From assembly GCA_005773095.1 (NCBI GenBank), contig SXHT01000011.1, positions 1-7,084 of the forward strand: 7,084 nt of DNA. Direction: 5' to 3'. Below, one piece after another: positions 6,241 to 7,084 of the stretch (its first letter is position 1; every line of letters begins with the position of its first letter). The notes below the pieces were generated by a model. That model was not told the origin of the DNA and made no database searches. It worked only from the letters and a program-made list of their open reading frames with translations. Source of the stretch: Planctomycetaceae bacterium (GTDB lineage: Bacteria > Planctomycetota > Planctomycetia > Pirellulales > PALSA-1355). The translations under genes and the position numbers were made by a program.

Positions 6241-6260
6241 TCACGAACTCTTGTTCGTGA
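6241..6260. repeat. Perfect 8-bp palindrome TCACGAAC-TCTT-GTTCGTGA
   Basis: The two 8-base arms are exactly complementary around a 4-base loop; a T-G and a T-A pair could extend the stem by two. No T run follows on either strand, so it is not a classical terminator. It may be a regulator binding site or an RNA hairpin in the leader of the rightward gene. Confidence 0.5.
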
Positions 6261-6311
6261 GACAATGATGCAGCTGCATCGATTCGACGGAGATAACTCG
6301 GATGATCGTCT

Positions 6312-6326
6312 GCCAACCGCGTTGGC
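6312..6326. repeat. Perfect 6-bp palindrome GCCAAC-CGC-GTTGGC
   Basis: Two exactly complementary 6-base arms surround a 3-base centre, 33 bases before the palindromic element. The form suits a protein binding site. No partner regulator is visible in the window, and a chance occurrence cannot be excluded. Confidence 0.35.
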
Positions 6327-6358
6327 GGGGGCATTGCGTACGGGCTGAGAACGACCAG

Positions 6359-6496
6359 GGTAACCGTTCACGGGCCGAGAGAGGGGGACAGGCACATTTT
6401 CCCGGGAACCATGTTGGATAACCTCCTGATAGAACGATGCGCGTCTCGCGAATTCGTCGGGAAAATGAGCCAGTCCCCGCCCCGTGAACGGTTACC
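6359..6496. mobile_element. Palindromic MITE-like element, copy 2 (intact, with duplicated flank)
   Basis: The ends are perfect 16-base inverted repeats: GGTAACCGTTCACGGG at 6359-6374 and its complement at 6481-6496. Inside, 6387-6404 pairs with 6458-6475 at 16 of 18 bases (GACTGGCTCATTTTCCCG type). The centre of about 53 bases is not palindromic. GACCAG stands directly before the element (6353-6358) and directly after it (6497-6502), and the match extends to GACCAGGG if the element's first GG is counted. This looks like a target-site duplication. The element has no gene of its own, so a transposase elsewhere must move it. It matches copy 1 at 3901-4036. Confidence 0.7.
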
Positions 6497-6553
6497 GACC
6501 AGGGAACAATTCGACAAGTCGTCTTTCAACAGGCTCCTCGCGGCGGTTCAATC

Positions 6554-7084
6554 ATGACGGCGGAAGTCAGATTATTGCATATGCTCGTACAAAGCATGAT
6601 GGCCTGCGCTTGTTTGTTGTTGGCCGGCTGCTGGGAAATGCCCATCGTCGGCAACGGCGACGCGGGTGCGAGAGAGGGGGACACTCCCGGCATTCCGAGG
6701 CACAGTTTCCTTTCCGTCGGTCCCGCACCGACAAACTTCTTCGAGGCTCCTGTGTTGGCCGCACAAGTTGCCAGCGGCACCCTGCCACCCGTTGGTGAGC
6801 GATTGCCCGCGGAACCCTTGGTGATTGCACCGCTGGAGAGGATCGGCCGGTACGGCGGTACTTGGAGACGTGCTTTTACTGGGCCGGCGGACATCCAGAA
6901 CGCCGACCGTCTTGAGCATGATCATTTGATTTACTTCGATCTTGATGGCCGCACCATTGTGCCGCACATCGCCAGAACGTGGGAAGAGAGTGCTGATGGT
7001 CGCACATTTACGTTTCATCTTCGCCCTGGGATGAAGTGGTCCGACGGCGCGCCGGTCACCGCGGACGACTTTTTGTTTGCATAC
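6554..7084 (+). CDS. ABC-transporter substrate-binding lipoprotein, SBP family 5 (partial, 3' end outside window)
   Basis: This is the first 177 codons of a DppA/OppA-type binding protein. The N-terminus has a hydrophobic segment ending in a lipobox 'CLLLAGC' (20-26), so C26 would be lipid-modified and the protein anchored to the membrane on the periplasmic side. A linker of about 35 residues leads to 'APVLAAQVASGTLPPVGERL' (about 60-79), then 'IGRYGGTWRR' and 'FDLDGRTIVPHIARTWEESA', then 'TFTFHLRPGMKWSDGAPVTA' and 'DDFLFAY', the classic family 5 opening. Such proteins deliver peptides, oligosaccharides or similar solutes to an ABC permease, whose genes would be expected beyond the right edge. 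The ATG at 6554 is the only in-frame start before the signal sequence that I could find, and no Shine-Dalgarno is visible. It diverges from the sugar operon to its left, so a shared sugar or sugar-like substrate is possible but unproven. Confidence 0.88.
   Translation, partial: MTAEVRLLHMLVQSMMACACLLLAGCWEMPIVGNGDAGAREGDTPGIPRHSFLSVGPAPTNFFEAPVLAAQVASGTLPPVGERLPAEPLVIAPLERIGRYGGTWRRAFTGPADIQNADRLEHDHLIYFDLDGRTIVPHIARTWEESADGRTFTFHLRPGMKWSDGAPVTADDFLFAY

Larger units (their letters stand above)
5984..6553. other. Non-coding region between divergent genes
   Basis: No convincing gene lies in these 570 bases. A 175-codon minus-strand frame ends inside the oxidoreductase gene in another frame and has no family resemblance. 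The region carries a leftward promoter candidate, a rightward promoter-like and terminator-like pair, two short perfect palindromes, and an intact palindromic element. About 55 bases separate that element from the start of the substrate-binding protein gene, and I saw no promoter or ribosome binding site in them. Confidence 0.7.

Noticed and set aside
5868..6395. Minus-strand open frame of 175 codons reaching into the palindromic element
   Set aside because: It overlaps the oxidoreductase start in another frame, shows no recognisable domain, and covers promoter-like and palindromic DNA.
1..7084. CRISPR array, tRNA or riboswitch
   Set aside because: No regularly spaced direct repeats, no tRNA cloverleaf with a TTCRA loop, and no known riboswitch core were found by eye on either strand.

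Overview
The window looks like a chromosomal stretch from a moderately GC-rich environmental bacterium. A planctomycete (Pirellulales-like) is my best guess. The reasons are the mix of gene families (Gfo/Idh/MocA oxidoreductase next to a sugar phosphate isomerase/epimerase, and a GxxExxY protein), the near absence of clear Shine-Dalgarno sites, and the palindromic intergenic repeats of the 'GGGGACTGGCTCATTTT' and 'GGGGACAGTCTACTT' types. This is an inference; no rRNA or other phylogenetic marker is present.

Left block (1-3304): a divergent regulator/operon pair. An IclR-family regulator, cut by the window edge, reads leftward from about 350-389. A rightward operon starts at 476. Its genes are a solute-binding-protein-like gene with no signal peptide, a family III (CaiB/BaiF) CoA-transferase joined to it by a 4-base ATGA overlap, and a 3-hydroxyisobutyrate dehydrogenase-family gene. 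The last has lost its middle and changed frame, so it is a pseudogene. The divergent promoters interleave around a short inverted repeat, which is a good candidate operator for the IclR protein. The set suggests regulated activation and degradation of a carboxylic acid through its CoA ester, with the dehydrogenase step now broken. The substrate cannot be read from the sequence.

Middle block (3305-4101): repeats and accessory DNA. A 17-bp-stem REP-like hairpin is followed by a GxxExxY-family gene on the minus strand. Inverted CGAAG-rich repeats sit tightly on both sides of that gene. Next comes a decayed copy of a palindromic element of about 136 bp.

Right block (4102-7084): a leftward two-gene operon of a Gfo/Idh/MocA oxidoreductase (GTG start at 5983) and a TIM-barrel sugar phosphate isomerase/epimerase, 19 bases apart, probably for sugar or cyclitol catabolism. 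A 570-base intergenic region holds a good leftward promoter, a weak rightward promoter and terminator-like hairpin that together could make a small RNA, two perfect short palindromes, and an intact copy of the palindromic element. That copy has 16-bp perfect terminal inverted repeats and a GACCAG direct duplication on both sides, which suggests true insertion. Rightward from 6554 runs the start of a lipoprotein peptide/sugar ABC-transporter substrate-binding protein (SBP family 5), cut by the window end.

No tRNA, rRNA, CRISPR array or complete transposase gene was seen. No complete new defence or metabolic system is evident. The most unusual items are the signal-less binding protein fused by overlap to a CoA-transferase gene, the GxxExxY gene bounded by inverted repeats, and the palindromic element with an apparent target-site duplication.
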